Of a DNA stretch of 62,615 nucleotides, positions 45,558-53,987 are shown piece by piece. Source of the DNA: Chitinophagaceae bacterium UBA4407 (GTDB taxonomy: Bacteria; Bacteroidota; Bacteroidia; Chitinophagales; Chitinophagaceae); assembly GCA_002390845.1 (NCBI GenBank), contig DGQT01000047.1, forward strand, positions 1-62,615, given 5' to 3'. The notes under the pieces were generated by a model. The model was not told the origin of the DNA and searched no databases. It saw only the letters and a list, made by a program, of their open reading frames with translations. The translations under genes and the position numbers were made by a program. Positions within the stretch are counted from its first letter, which is position 1; every line of letters starts with the position of its first letter.

Positions 45558-46370
45558 ATGGAATTGAAGCAACTTATTAATGAAGCCTGGGGTAACAGAG
45601 AGCTTTTAAAAGATATTACATACAGCGATGCGGTGCGTGCAGTTATTGAAGAAGTTGATAAAGGAAGACTCCGTACAGCTGCGCCCTCTGAAAATGGCTG
45701 GGTTGTAAACGAATGGGTAAAGCAGGCAATACTGATGTACTTTGGCATTCAGCAAATGCAGACATGGAGCCTTGCGCCGTTTGAGTTTTACGATAAAATG
45801 CTGTTGAAAAGTAATTATAAAGAATTGGGTGTTCGTGCCGTGCCGCATGCAGTTGCACGCTATGGGGCATACATTGCAAAGAATGTGGTGCTGATGCCAA
45901 GCTATGTAAATATTGGTGCTTACGTAGATGAAGGCACCATGGTAGATACCTGGGCAACCGTAGGCAGTTGCGCACAAATTGGCAAGGGTGTACACCTGAG
46001 CGGTGGCGTTGGTATTGGCGGTGTGCTGGAGCCTTTACAGGCTTCGCCGGTGATCATTGAAGATGGTTGTTTCATCGGCAGCCGTTGTATTGTGGTAGAA
46101 GGTGTGCGGGTAGAAAAAGAAGCAGTGCTCGGCGCCAATGTGGTGCTTACGCAATCAACAAAAATTATTGATGTAAGTGGCCCGGCCCCGGTGGAATACC
46201 GGGGATATGTTCCCGCAAGAAGCGTGGTAATTCTCGGTACTTATAATAAAGATTTTCCGGCAGGTTCTTTTGGTGTTAGTTGTGCATTAATTATTGGCCA
46301 ACGCAAGCCAAGCACCGATTTAAAAACGAGTTTAAACGATGCATTAAGGGATTTTAATGTGAGTGTGTAA
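45558..46370 (+). CDS. dapD: Tetrahydrodipicolinate N-succinyltransferase
   Basis: DapD transfers succinyl from succinyl-CoA to tetrahydrodipicolinate, a step in lysine and diaminopimelate synthesis. The product is 270 residues from the ATG at 45558, the normal length. The N-terminal helical domain is followed by a left-handed beta helix of hexapeptide repeats: VVLMPSYVNIGAYVDEGTMV, then GSCAQIGKGVHLSGGVGIGG, then DGCFIGSRCIVVEGVRVEKE. That order and the AVARYGAYIAKN lead-in are diagnostic. It is monocistronic. Confidence 0.95.
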   Translation: MELKQLINEAWGNRELLKDITYSDAVRAVIEEVDKGRLRTAAPSENGWVVNEWVKQAILMYFGIQQMQTWSLAPFEFYDKMLLKSNYKELGVRAVPHAVARYGAYIAKNVVLMPSYVNIGAYVDEGTMVDTWATVGSCAQIGKGVHLSGGVGIGGVLEPLQASPVIIEDGCFIGSRCIVVEGVRVEKEAVLGANVVLTQSTKIIDVSGPAPVEYRGYVPARSVVILGTYNKDFPAGSFGVSCALIIGQRKPSTDLKTSLNDALRDFNVSV

Positions 46371-46440
46371 AACCTGACGAAACTCCGTCTCATTGTTTTA
46401 GCTTTTGAATAGCCGGCTGCGAAAAAAACTGAATCATTCA

Positions 46441-47379
46441 TTGAAAAAAGAAGATAATAAAAGAGCTATTCCGCTTGCCGGTTTTATCATCACATTTATT
46501 GGTGCTATATTATTTTCTACAAAAGCCATCATCGTAAAAAAAGCATTCGCAGACCTTGCAGTACCAGCCCTAACGTTGCTGGCCCTGCGCATGCTTTTTT
46601 CGCTTCCCTTTTACCTTGTGGCTGCCGCTTTTAACAGCCGCAAAAAATCAAATACAAGCTTTACAAAACGGGAGTGGTTTTATGTTTGCGCAACCGGGTT
46701 GCTGGGCTATTATGTAAGCAGCCTGTTAGATTTTATGGGGCTGCAATATGTATCGGCGGGCATTGAAAGGCTGATCTTATTTTTGTACCCAACCTTCGCT
46801 GTACTTATTAATGCTTACTGGTTTAAACAGCATATTACCAAAAGCCAAAAAATAGCTTTGCTGCTTGCTTATGCAGGTATAGCAATCGCTTATTTTGGAG
46901 AATTTAAATTAGATACCGGCAATCCTAATTTTTTCTTGGGCAGTTTCCTGGTGTTTGTTTGTGCAGTTACTTATTCCCTTTACCTGGTTGGCAGCGGCCG
47001 GCTGATACCTAAAGTTGGCGCATCGAAATTTACCGCTTATGCCATGCTGGCTGCAACCGGCGGAGTGTTACTGCATTTTTTTATTACCACAAATTATAAA
47101 GAGGTTGAATGGAGTACAACCCTTGCAGGCTATGGATTACTGCTCGCAATTGTGGCTACGGTAATACCATCTTTTTTGTTAAGCTATGGCATGAAAAAAA
47201 TAGGCTCCAACAACACTGCCATCATGACGAGCATTGGCCCGGTGTCTACCATTCTGCAGGCACACTGGTTTTTGGGAGAAAAAATATTTGCAGAGCAAAT
47301 CATAGGTACCCTGCTGGTTGTAGCCGGTGTAATTATTATTGGCTGGCGGCGGGATGTGCCTGTTTTACCTTCGGAATAA
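46441..47379 (+). CDS. EamA/DMT-superfamily transporter
   Basis: The protein has about ten membrane helices in two EamA repeats (first near residues 12-125, second near 150-310), as in drug/metabolite exporters such as RhaT or YddG-type proteins. GLQYVSAGIERLILFLYPTF and TIIGTLLVVAGVIIIGW are typical EamA segments. The substrate is unknown. No ATG precedes the first helix: the frame opens at a TTG at 46405 with another TTG at 46441, so initiation at TTG is likely. I chose 46441 (312 residues) because it starts straight before the basic leader KKEDNKR and the first helix, but 46405 (324 residues) is equally possible. Confidence 0.82.
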   Translation: MKKEDNKRAIPLAGFIITFIGAILFSTKAIIVKKAFADLAVPALTLLALRMLFSLPFYLVAAAFNSRKKSNTSFTKREWFYVCATGLLGYYVSSLLDFMGLQYVSAGIERLILFLYPTFAVLINAYWFKQHITKSQKIALLLAYAGIAIAYFGEFKLDTGNPNFFLGSFLVFVCAVTYSLYLVGSGRLIPKVGASKFTAYAMLAATGGVLLHFFITTNYKEVEWSTTLAGYGLLLAIVATVIPSFLLSYGMKKIGSNNTAIMTSIGPVSTILQAHWFLGEKIFAEQIIGTLLVVAGVIIIGWRRDVPVLPSE

Positions 47380-47501
47380 ATACGGTACAAAATCTTCACC
47401 GACTTTTTTCCTTCATTCACCTACGTTTTTCCAGTTATCACCTATTCAGCCTTTTAAGCGCTGGTTTACCTGCTTAGTTTTGGTTTATCAAAATCAAAAA
47501 A

Positions 47502-48281
47502 ATGTTTATGGAACAAAATGAAGTTAACCCGGTAAATAAATTAAACCGCAGCAACAGCCGTGTTTGGACAGGCCTCTTCCTGGTGGTAGTTGGTGTATTG
47601 CTGTTTGCAAATAAAATGGGTGTTAATCTGCCACCCTGGCTTTTCACCTGGCCCATGCTACTGATCGGTATCGGCTTGCTGAAAGGCTTTCAAAGCGGGT
47701 TCAGAGACAATTCGTGGATCATCCTGCTTTTGGTAGGTGGCCTTTTTTTATGGGATGATATTGTGGAAGATGTACACCTTCACGATTATATAGTACCCAT
47801 CATTGTTATGTCAGTTGGTTTGCTTTTTATTTTCAGGCCAAAAAAAAACTGGCAACGAAGAAGTGACTGGAAGAACTTTGACCGTGAGGGATGGAAAAAT
47901 TCATGGAGCGGCACGGCAACCGCTTACTCTAACACAGACGACGGAGAATATCTCGAAATAAACTCTGTTTTTAGCGGTGCAAACAAGCGCATTCTTTCAA
48001 AGAATTTTAAAGGCGGCGAAGTAAATTGTTTCATGGGTGGCGCCGAATTAGATCTTACGCAGGCCGATATACAGGGAACCGTAGTTATAGAATCGAATGT
48101 TGTATTCGGCGGCCTTAAAATAACCATACCCCCGCATTGGGATATTAAAACCGAAGTAACCACCGTATTCGGCGGCATAGAAGACAAGCGGCCCGTTGTT
48201 GCCACCAAAATTGATTTGAATAAAGTGATTGTTCTAAAGGGTAACACTGTATTTGGCGGCATAGAAATAAGAAGTTATTAA
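47502..48281 (+). CDS. LiaF-like membrane protein
   Basis: The 259-residue protein (ATG at 47502, or 47508) has four predicted membrane helices in its first 115 residues (GLFLVVVGVLLFANKMGV, LLIGIGLLKG, SWIILLLVGGLFLW, IVPIIVMSVGLLFIF), like the DUF5668 module. A soluble beta-helical C-terminal domain follows, with repeated VFGG/VFSG turns (NSVFSGANKRIL, SNVVFGGLKITIP, TVFGGIEDKRP, TVFGGIEIRSY) typical of the LiaF C-terminal domain. LiaF proteins are accessory sensors of cell-envelope stress in Firmicutes; the role in Bacteroidota is not established. No two-component genes are directly next to it, but a LytS-LytTR pair lies 1.3 kb downstream. Confidence 0.85.
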   Translation: MFMEQNEVNPVNKLNRSNSRVWTGLFLVVVGVLLFANKMGVNLPPWLFTWPMLLIGIGLLKGFQSGFRDNSWIILLLVGGLFLWDDIVEDVHLHDYIVPIIVMSVGLLFIFRPKKNWQRRSDWKNFDREGWKNSWSGTATAYSNTDDGEYLEINSVFSGANKRILSKNFKGGEVNCFMGGAELDLTQADIQGTVVIESNVVFGGLKITIPPHWDIKTEVTTVFGGIEDKRPVVATKIDLNKVIVLKGNTVFGGIEIRSY

Positions 48282-48299
48282 TTTGAAAAAGGCATTGTG

Positions 48300-48385
48300 G
48301 GCCGGGCATTGGTAATACTATTAGGCATCGTTGCGTCGCACACTTGTACGTTCTGGTTATGATTCGTCTGCCAGGGCCGGGCATA
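48300..48385. repeat. Dispersed repeat, left arm only (type I core)
   Basis: GGGCCGGGCATTGG starts 19 bases after the LiaF-like stop, and the core TTGCGTCGCACACTTGTAC is at 48331-48349. The loop side ends in CAGGGCCGGGCATAAC, a repeat of the outer arm motif in the same direction. No right core is present. Confidence 0.8.
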
Positions 48386-48453
48386 ACAATAAGTTCTAGA
48401 AATAAATAAAAATGTTGGGGCAACCCATAATAAAAAGCAGAAACATATTAACA

Positions 48454-49017
48454 ATGACAGAAAGGATTTTGACTTACATACTATTGATTATTTTCTTTGG
48501 AATGGATTTTATTATTCGCAAAGACAAGACCGCAAAAAGCATAGAAGGTACTAAAGACGACAACAAAAGCACCCTGCTTATTTTCTTGACATTTTTTATT
48601 GTTTTGGTTTTATCTATCGTACTTAATGCTTTTAAAATTGGCACTTTTGACAACACATCTTTGGCAAGAATTGGTTTAGGGATAATCATCCTAGGTTTCA
48701 TAATACGTGTTACTTCAATGCTCACACTTAATAAGTACTATACCAGAACTTTAATTACGGTTAACAATCAAGAGATCGTAAAAAGGGGTTTATACAAAAT
48801 CATAAGACACCCTGGTTATCTTGGAACTATTTTAATTTGGAGTGGGGCAGGTTTAGGTATGACAAATGAAGTAGTATTTATAACAGGTTCAATATTAATT
48901 GTGCTTGCATATTATTACAGAATAAACAACGAGGAGAAAATGCTGCAGCAAGAATTTAAAGAGAAATATTTAGACTACATGGAGCATTCCTGGAGATTGA
49001 TACCTTTTGTTTGGTAA
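48454..49017 (+). CDS. ICMT-like membrane methyltransferase
   Basis: The 187-residue protein (from ATG 48454; 201 from 48412) has about five membrane helices. It carries the isoprenylcysteine carboxyl methyltransferase/NnrU-like signature: GLYKIIRHPGYLG in the SAM-binding part, followed by RINNEEKMLQQEF and KYLDYMEHSWRLIPFVW. Bacterial members methylate lipids or small molecules; the substrate is not known. It stands alone between two repeat arms. Confidence 0.82.
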   Translation: MTERILTYILLIIFFGMDFIIRKDKTAKSIEGTKDDNKSTLLIFLTFFIVLVLSIVLNAFKIGTFDNTSLARIGLGIIILGFIIRVTSMLTLNKYYTRTLITVNNQEIVKRGLYKIIRHPGYLGTILIWSGAGLGMTNEVVFITGSILIVLAYYYRINNEEKMLQQEFKEKYLDYMEHSWRLIPFVW

Positions 49018-49089
49018 GAAAATGGTCAGCTAGTCAACAGAGAAGACAAATAGGGAAAAATGAAAAGAAAAATGCGGCGGGTTGAACAA

Positions 49090-49179
49090 AAAGCCACAGC
49101 TCAATAAAGCATTCAACAGTACAAGTGTGCGACGCAACCAAAGCTAAATGCTTAATCAATAGCCCGGCTCAAAAAAAAT
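49090..49179. repeat. Dispersed repeat, right arm only (type I core)
   Basis: AAGCCACAGCTCAATAAAGC precedes the core GTACAAGTGTGCGACGCAA (49119-49137). The end TAGCCCGGCTCAAAAAAAATA lies 46 bases before the DUF4288 gene. Confidence 0.82.
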
Positions 49180-49225
49180 ATTTATTGTTCACTAATTAAC
49201 CAACACTACTATAAACAATTTCGTT

Positions 49226-49588
49226 ATGACAAACTGGTATCTTGTAAAAATGGTGTTCCGCATCATTTGCGGAGATGGCAATCACACTGCACAGTTTGAT
49301 GAGCAGTTGCGCCTGTTACGTGCAGAAGATGAGCTGCATGCATTTCAAAAAGCAAGGCGGCTGGGGGAAAGGGAGCAGGACAATTTTTTAAATGCCGCCA
49401 GCAAACCTGTACAATGGAAATTTATTGATGTGTGTGAGGTTCACAAATTAGACAACCTTATTGATGGAGCTGAAATGTATTCAAAGATCCGCGAAGAAGA
49501 TAATGCAGATATTTATATTCGTGCAACGCATTTAAAAGCAAAGCATTTATTCGAGGCCAGCGTTTGCGAATGTATTAAGCTAAACTAA
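49226..49588 (+). CDS. DUF4288 protein
   Basis: The 120-residue protein starts WYLVKMVFRI, the opening of the DUF4288 family, followed by LRLLRAEDELHAFQKARRLG and VQWKFIDVCEVHKLDNLIDG. The function of the family is unknown. It is six bases upstream of a LytS-type kinase, which then overlaps its regulator, so the three form an operon. A role in signalling is an inference from position only. Confidence 0.8.
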   Translation: MTNWYLVKMVFRIICGDGNHTAQFDEQLRLLRAEDELHAFQKARRLGEREQDNFLNAASKPVQWKFIDVCEVHKLDNLIDGAEMYSKIREEDNADIYIRATHLKAKHLFEASVCECIKLN

Positions 49589-49594
49589 TTTCAA

Positions 49595-50647
49595 TTGAAT
49601 ACGGTATCATCACTAAAACAACTGCAGGTTATTAATGCCATTTGGTGGTCGATCATCAGTATTATTCATGCATTTGCATTGTCTGCTTTTGGGTTAACTG
49701 TAGCGGAAATTTTTACTGACAGCCTCATCTGCAACATACTGCTGGCAGCAGCCTGCCAGCTTATATTCAGCAACATGCGCTTCTATCTTCCCCGTCAGGA
49801 AAAATATTATTATGTACTGGTAATTAGTCTTGCAGTAAGCGGCGTATGGCTTTTTGTTTCCAATATTATTTTGAAGAATATTTTTAAAAGTGATGAGCAT
49901 TACCTGGCAGTTTTAGGCAGCTCTTTATCTATACGTTATGGCGTTTCTTTTTTAATGGTCAGTTGTATGTCAATGATCAGTTTGCTGTGGTACACACAGC
50001 AGGAACAGCAGGAAACTACAAGCCGTAAAGCAGATGCAGAAAGGCTTGCAAAGGAAGCTGAGTTATTTAAACTAAGGCAACAGTTACAGCCCCATTTTTT
50101 ATTCAACAGTTTAAATTCTATCAGTGCATTAACGGGAACACAGCCTGAGAAAGCACGGCACATGATTCAGCAACTCTCCGATTTTTTACGCGGCACGTTA
50201 CGCCGCGATGAACAGCAGTGGAGCAGTTTAAAAGAAGAACTTGAATACCTGCAGTTATATCTTGACATTGAAAAAGTGCGTTTTGGTTACAGGCTGCAAA
50301 CGAATATAGACTGCACCGATAAAGCCTTGCAAATGAAATTGCCTTCATTGTTACTTCAGCCCGTGGTAGAGAACGCGATTAAGTTTGGTTTATACGATAC
50401 GGTTGGCGAAGTTTTGATTACCCTAAACGCAACGGATAAAAATGAACAACTTGAAATTACTGTAACCAACCCTTTTGATGAAGAAACAGCGCAGCCATTG
50501 CAGGGAACAGGATTTGGTTTAGCATCTATTAAGCGAAGATTATTTCTGTTGTTTGCAAGGCACGACCTGCTGCAAACATCTGCAAAGGATAATAAATTTA
50601 TTACCACAATCGTAATACCACAGCTATATGAAGGCGATCATAATTGA
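49595..50647 (+). CDS. LytS-family sensor histidine kinase
   Basis: The 350-residue kinase has four predicted membrane helices (residues 12-130), then a linker and the His_kinase (LytS/YehU-type) domain. The phospho-acceptor is H167 in LQPHFLFNSLNS, and LLLQPVVENAIKFGLYD is the N box with GTGFGLASIKRRL as the G box. No extracellular sensor is seen, so the membrane part itself may sense. There is no ATG before the first helix; TTG at 49595, six bases after the DUF4288 stop, is the likely start. It overlaps the regulator by 20 bases. Confidence 0.88.
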   Translation: MNTVSSLKQLQVINAIWWSIISIIHAFALSAFGLTVAEIFTDSLICNILLAAACQLIFSNMRFYLPRQEKYYYVLVISLAVSGVWLFVSNIILKNIFKSDEHYLAVLGSSLSIRYGVSFLMVSCMSMISLLWYTQQEQQETTSRKADAERLAKEAELFKLRQQLQPHFLFNSLNSISALTGTQPEKARHMIQQLSDFLRGTLRRDEQQWSSLKEELEYLQLYLDIEKVRFGYRLQTNIDCTDKALQMKLPSLLLQPVVENAIKFGLYDTVGEVLITLNATDKNEQLEITVTNPFDEETAQPLQGTGFGLASIKRRLFLLFARHDLLQTSAKDNKFITTIVIPQLYEGDHN

Positions 50648-51362
50648 TGATGAACCACTGGCAAGAAGTATTGTAAAAGAATACCTTCAGCATCATCCTG
50701 ATATTGAACTGTTGCAGGAATGCAATGATGGTTTTGAAGGCGTGAAAGCAATTAACCAGCACCAGCCCGATCTTATTTTTTTGGATATACAAATGCCCAA
50801 GATCAACGGCTTCGAAATGCTTGAACTCATCGATAATCCCCCAGCCGTAATTTTTACTACAGCCTTTGAAGCGTACGCCATCAAAGCATTTGAAACATTT
50901 GCTGTTGATTATTTATTGAAACCTTTCAGCCAGGAACGCTTTGATAAAGCATTGCAGAAACTTTTACTGCAGCAAAAAAATTCGGGCGAAAAAACAAAAG
51001 AAATTGTTGAAGCTGCTGCGCAATCGCCCATGCAAAGCAACCGCGTTGTGGTAAAGGATGGCGGCAAAATAAAAATTATTCCTGTGCCGCAAATTCAATA
51101 CCTGGAGGCAGCAGATGATTATGTAAAGATCATTACAAACGATGGCGCCTTTTTAAAAAAGAAAACCATGCAGTTTTTCGAAGACAGCCTGCAGCCTTTT
51201 CATTTTGCAAGGGTACACCGTTCTTACATCATCAACACGCAGCTCATTACACGCATCGATGCACATGAAAAAGACAGCCACCTTGTTTTGTTAAGCACTG
51301 GTATGCGCATACCGGTAAGTAAAGCAGGTTTTGCAAAACTAAAAGAGATATTGGGTTTGTAA
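50628..51362 (+). CDS. LytTR-family response regulator
   Basis: The 244-residue protein has an N-terminal receiver (acidic pair in IIDDEP, phospho-acceptor D53 in IFLDIQMPKINGFEML, K in YLLKPFSQERF). A C-terminal LytTR DNA-binding domain follows (residues about 140-240: YLEAADDYVKI, FARVHRSYIINTQLI). Phosphorylation by the adjacent LytS-type kinase should alter binding to direct repeats in target promoters. Which genes it controls cannot be told from here. Confidence 0.93.
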   Translation: MKAIIIDDEPLARSIVKEYLQHHPDIELLQECNDGFEGVKAINQHQPDLIFLDIQMPKINGFEMLELIDNPPAVIFTTAFEAYAIKAFETFAVDYLLKPFSQERFDKALQKLLLQQKNSGEKTKEIVEAAAQSPMQSNRVVVKDGGKIKIIPVPQIQYLEAADDYVKIITNDGAFLKKKTMQFFEDSLQPFHFARVHRSYIINTQLITRIDAHEKDSHLVLLSTGMRIPVSKAGFAKLKEILGL

Positions 51363-51369
51363 CCAACTG

Positions 51370-51465
51370 AAGGAATACTATGAAGCTTTACTTGTGTTCT
51401 TAATTCCGTATGCCTCATCGGAACACTCACTTGTACGGTTGGATTATTTATTGAGCTTTTATTGC
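51370..51465. repeat. Dispersed repeat, left arm, type II and interrupted
   Basis: GGAATACTATGAAGC precedes TTGTGTTC, and then GGAACACTCACTTGTACGG near 51419-51437, as if about 20 bases had been inserted or duplicated within the core. Loop-side GGATTATTTATTGAGC follows. It lies between convergent genes. Confidence 0.65.
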
Positions 51466-51548
51466 AGCGAAGATTTAATAACAACTTGATGGCGAGGATG
51501 ATGTTAAGTGCGTCATAAAAAGTGAAAATACCTTTGTTAATATACGTT

Positions 51549-51920
51549 TTAGTCACCTCGTTGTAAATCTTCTTCGAAAATATTTGCGATTGTGTCAGCA
51601 GTTTTAAATTTAATTCCTGTGTCCTTTAAAAGTTGTGCTAAATGAACGAAACAACTTTCAAATTCTCTTTCTTGTTGTCTTGTCTCAAAGCCGTAAACTT
51701 CCCAAGCCGAACCCGAACCACCCCAAATGTCAACAGTCTTTAAGAACTTTATAAAGTTGACTGTATCGTCTTGATATAAATAATGTAAAGGCTTTCTCAC
51801 AGCGTCTGCTTGTGGATTAAAACCGTTATCACGTAATAACTCAACAATTTTTGTCAAAGTTGCAATGAGTTCTTGCTTATTATTAATTGTAATTTCTTTT
51901 CGTTTAAATAGTCTAAACAT
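51549..51920 (-). CDS. Small hypothetical protein
   Basis: The 123-residue product has a helical N-terminus (ELIATLTKIVELLRDNGFNPQ, residues 17-37) and a tryptophan-rich motif, DIWGGSGSAWEVYGFET, near residues 65-81. No signal peptide or membrane segment is seen. The family is not one I recognise. Base composition seems AT-richer than neighbours, and it is an isolated minus-strand gene between a regulator and the arabinose genes, so recent gain is possible. Confidence 0.65.
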   Translation of the reverse strand: MFRLFKRKEITINNKQELIATLTKIVELLRDNGFNPQADAVRKPLHYLYQDDTVNFIKFLKTVDIWGGSGSAWEVYGFETRQQEREFESCFVHLAQLLKDTGIKFKTADTIANIFEEDLQRGD

Positions 51921-52117
51921 AGAAAATGAATATTCTCAAATAAGTTGACTGATAAATAAATTCTGTTTTCAATTTGCCAGCCTAAAAGCCCCCATAGATT
52001 CCGGTGTTAAATGGCTAATAACGAACAAATTGGCTCAATTAAACGAAATTTCCAAAATAAGCATCTCTTGATTTTCAATGGGTTTCCATTTCATTTTCGC
52101 TTCCATCGCCGCTTCGG

Positions 52118-52199
52118 TAAAAGTTCAATAGACTTCCGAACGCACAAGTGTGCGACGCAACAGGCGATCAGCAAAGAAATATTGCCGGGCCAAAAAAAA
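52118..52199. repeat. Dispersed repeat, right arm only (type I core)
   Basis: AAAGTTCAATAGACTTCCG leads to the core GCACAAGTGTGCGACGCAA (52142-52160) and on to ATTGCCGGGCCAAAAAAAAG. The 334-base gap 51921-52254 holds only this arm and a near-consensus -7 box, TATTTTTA at 52229-52236. Confidence 0.82.
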
Positions 52200-52254
52200 G
52201 AATTTAAATAAATGTCTGAATAACACTTATTTTTAGTTTCCAAAAATAACGATC

Positions 52255-53799
52255 ATGCAAAAGAAAAGCCTGCCAATCTTATTCGTTTTATTTTTTTCGT
52301 ATGCTGTAGCATTCAGCCAAACCACAGTTACACTAAACGCGTCCGCTGCAAAAACAACGATTAATAAAAATATTTATGGTCACTTTGCCGAGCATCTGGG
52401 CCATTGCATATATGGTGGTTTCTATGTAGGTGATACCAGCAAAACCATTCCTAACACAGACGGTGTGCGCAATGATATCATCGATGCGCTAAAAAAATTA
52501 AAAATCCCAAACCTGCGCTGGCCGGGCGGTTGCTTCGCAGACACTTACCACTGGAAAGACGGTGTGGGCCCAAAAGACAAAAGGCCAACAATAGTCAACA
52601 GGTGGTGGGGTGGCGTTACAGAAGACAACAGTTTTGGTACACATAACTTTTTAAATATGTGCGAACTGCTTGGCGCAGAGCCGTATTTAACCGGCAATGT
52701 GGGCAGTGGCTCTCCGCAGGAAATGGCCGACTGGGTGCAGTATGTAAATTTCGAAGGAAAAAGCCCGATGAGCGACTGGCGTAAACAAAACGGCAGAGAA
52801 CAACCATGGAAGGTAAAATTCTGGGGTATTGGCAATGAGGCCTGGGGCTGCGGCGGTAACATGCGTCCGGAATATTACGCAGATGAATTTCGCAAGTTTG
52901 CAACTTTTATGACCGACTGGGGAAACACCGGAGGAATGGTGCGTATCGCATCCGGAGCAAGCGATGCAGATTATCACTGGACAGAAACCTTAATGAAGAA
53001 TATTCCTGTAGATATGCTGGGCGGTCTTGGTGTACATCATTATTCCATTATTGACTGGAGCAAGAAAAGTTCTGCAACAGATTTTACCGAAGCTCAATAC
53101 TTCGCAACGATGAAGAGCGCTTTGCAAATGGATGAACTGGTTACAAAACATGCCGCCATTATGGATAAATACGATCCTAAGAAAAAAGTGGCAATGATTG
53201 TTGACGAATGGGGAGGCTGGTACGATGTAGAACCCGGCACCAATCCCGGATTTTTATACCAGCAAAACACCATGCGTGATGCGATGATTGCCGGCGTTAC
53301 TTTAAACATCTTCAACAACCATGCAGACCGAGTTCGCATGGCTAACCTTGCTCAATGTATCAACGTGTTGCAAGCGGTTATTTTAACTGATAAAGAAAAG
53401 ATGATCCTCACACCAACTTATCATGTAATGGAGATGTACAATGTACACCAGGATGCAACCATGATCCCGGTAACCGTTAAAACAAACTTCTATACAGTTG
53501 GTACTGAAAAGCTGCCTGCAGTATCGGTTTCAGCGTCAAAAGATGCTGCCGGTAAAACGCACCTAAGCCTTGTAAATATCGACACAAAGAACACACAAAC
53601 CATCACGGTAAATGTTGCAGGCGCACAGTACAATTCGGTGACAGGCAGAATATTAATCTCATCAAAATTGCAGAACTATAATTCATTTGATGAGCCCAAT
53701 AAAATAACACCCGCAGTATTTAACAGCGCAAGTTTAAAAGCAAATACATTAAGCGTAAAACTTCCTCCTTTTTCTGTGGTGGTGCTGGAATTGAATTAA
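52255..53799 (+). CDS. GH51 alpha-L-arabinofuranosidase, secreted
   Basis: This enzyme releases alpha-linked L-arabinofuranose from arabinan or arabinoxylan. The 514-residue product has a signal peptide ending VAFSQ. The GH51 barrel carries the acid/base E195 in GIGNEAWG and the nucleophile E318 in IVDEWGGW, both in expected contexts. NIYGHFAEHLG and LRWPGGCFADTYHWKDG are further family landmarks, and a C-terminal beta-sandwich ends the chain. The signal peptide puts it in the periplasm or outside. It starts the arabinose cluster, and a second GH51 follows. Confidence 0.95.
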   Translation: MQKKSLPILFVLFFSYAVAFSQTTVTLNASAAKTTINKNIYGHFAEHLGHCIYGGFYVGDTSKTIPNTDGVRNDIIDALKKLKIPNLRWPGGCFADTYHWKDGVGPKDKRPTIVNRWWGGVTEDNSFGTHNFLNMCELLGAEPYLTGNVGSGSPQEMADWVQYVNFEGKSPMSDWRKQNGREQPWKVKFWGIGNEAWGCGGNMRPEYYADEFRKFATFMTDWGNTGGMVRIASGASDADYHWTETLMKNIPVDMLGGLGVHHYSIIDWSKKSSATDFTEAQYFATMKSALQMDELVTKHAAIMDKYDPKKKVAMIVDEWGGWYDVEPGTNPGFLYQQNTMRDAMIAGVTLNIFNNHADRVRMANLAQCINVLQAVILTDKEKMILTPTYHVMEMYNVHQDATMIPVTVKTNFYTVGTEKLPAVSVSASKDAAGKTHLSLVNIDTKNTQTITVNVAGAQYNSVTGRILISSKLQNYNSFDEPNKITPAVFNSASLKANTLSVKLPPFSVVVLELN

Positions 53800-53964
53800 T
53801 TTTTTGAGCCAGGCCGAAGAATAGGAATGAAGCTTTCGTTGCGTCGCACACTTGTGCTGAAGAAATTTTATTCAGCTTTCAACAGCCGCTTCATATTCCG
53901 AACGCACAAGTGAGTGACACAACAGACGATGACATGAAAAACAAATGCCGGGTTCAAAAAAATA
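53800..53964. repeat. Dispersed inverted repeat, full copy, mixed cores
   Basis: TTTTTTGAGCCAGGCCG begins right at the stop of the first GH51. The left core is type I (TTGCGTCGCACACTTGTGC, 53839-53857) and the right core type II (GCACAAGTGAGTGACACAA, 53904-53922). The right end is ATGCCGGGTTCAAAAAAA. The 46-base loop shows the unexpanded form of the family (TTCAGCTTTCAACAGCC). Confidence 0.88.
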
Positions 53965-53987
53965 ATAACGAATAACCATTGCACAAT

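Noticed and set aside
46405..46440. Frameshift or lost start in the EamA transporter
   Set aside because: The reading frame is intact and TTG starts are available, so a missing ATG alone is not evidence of damage.
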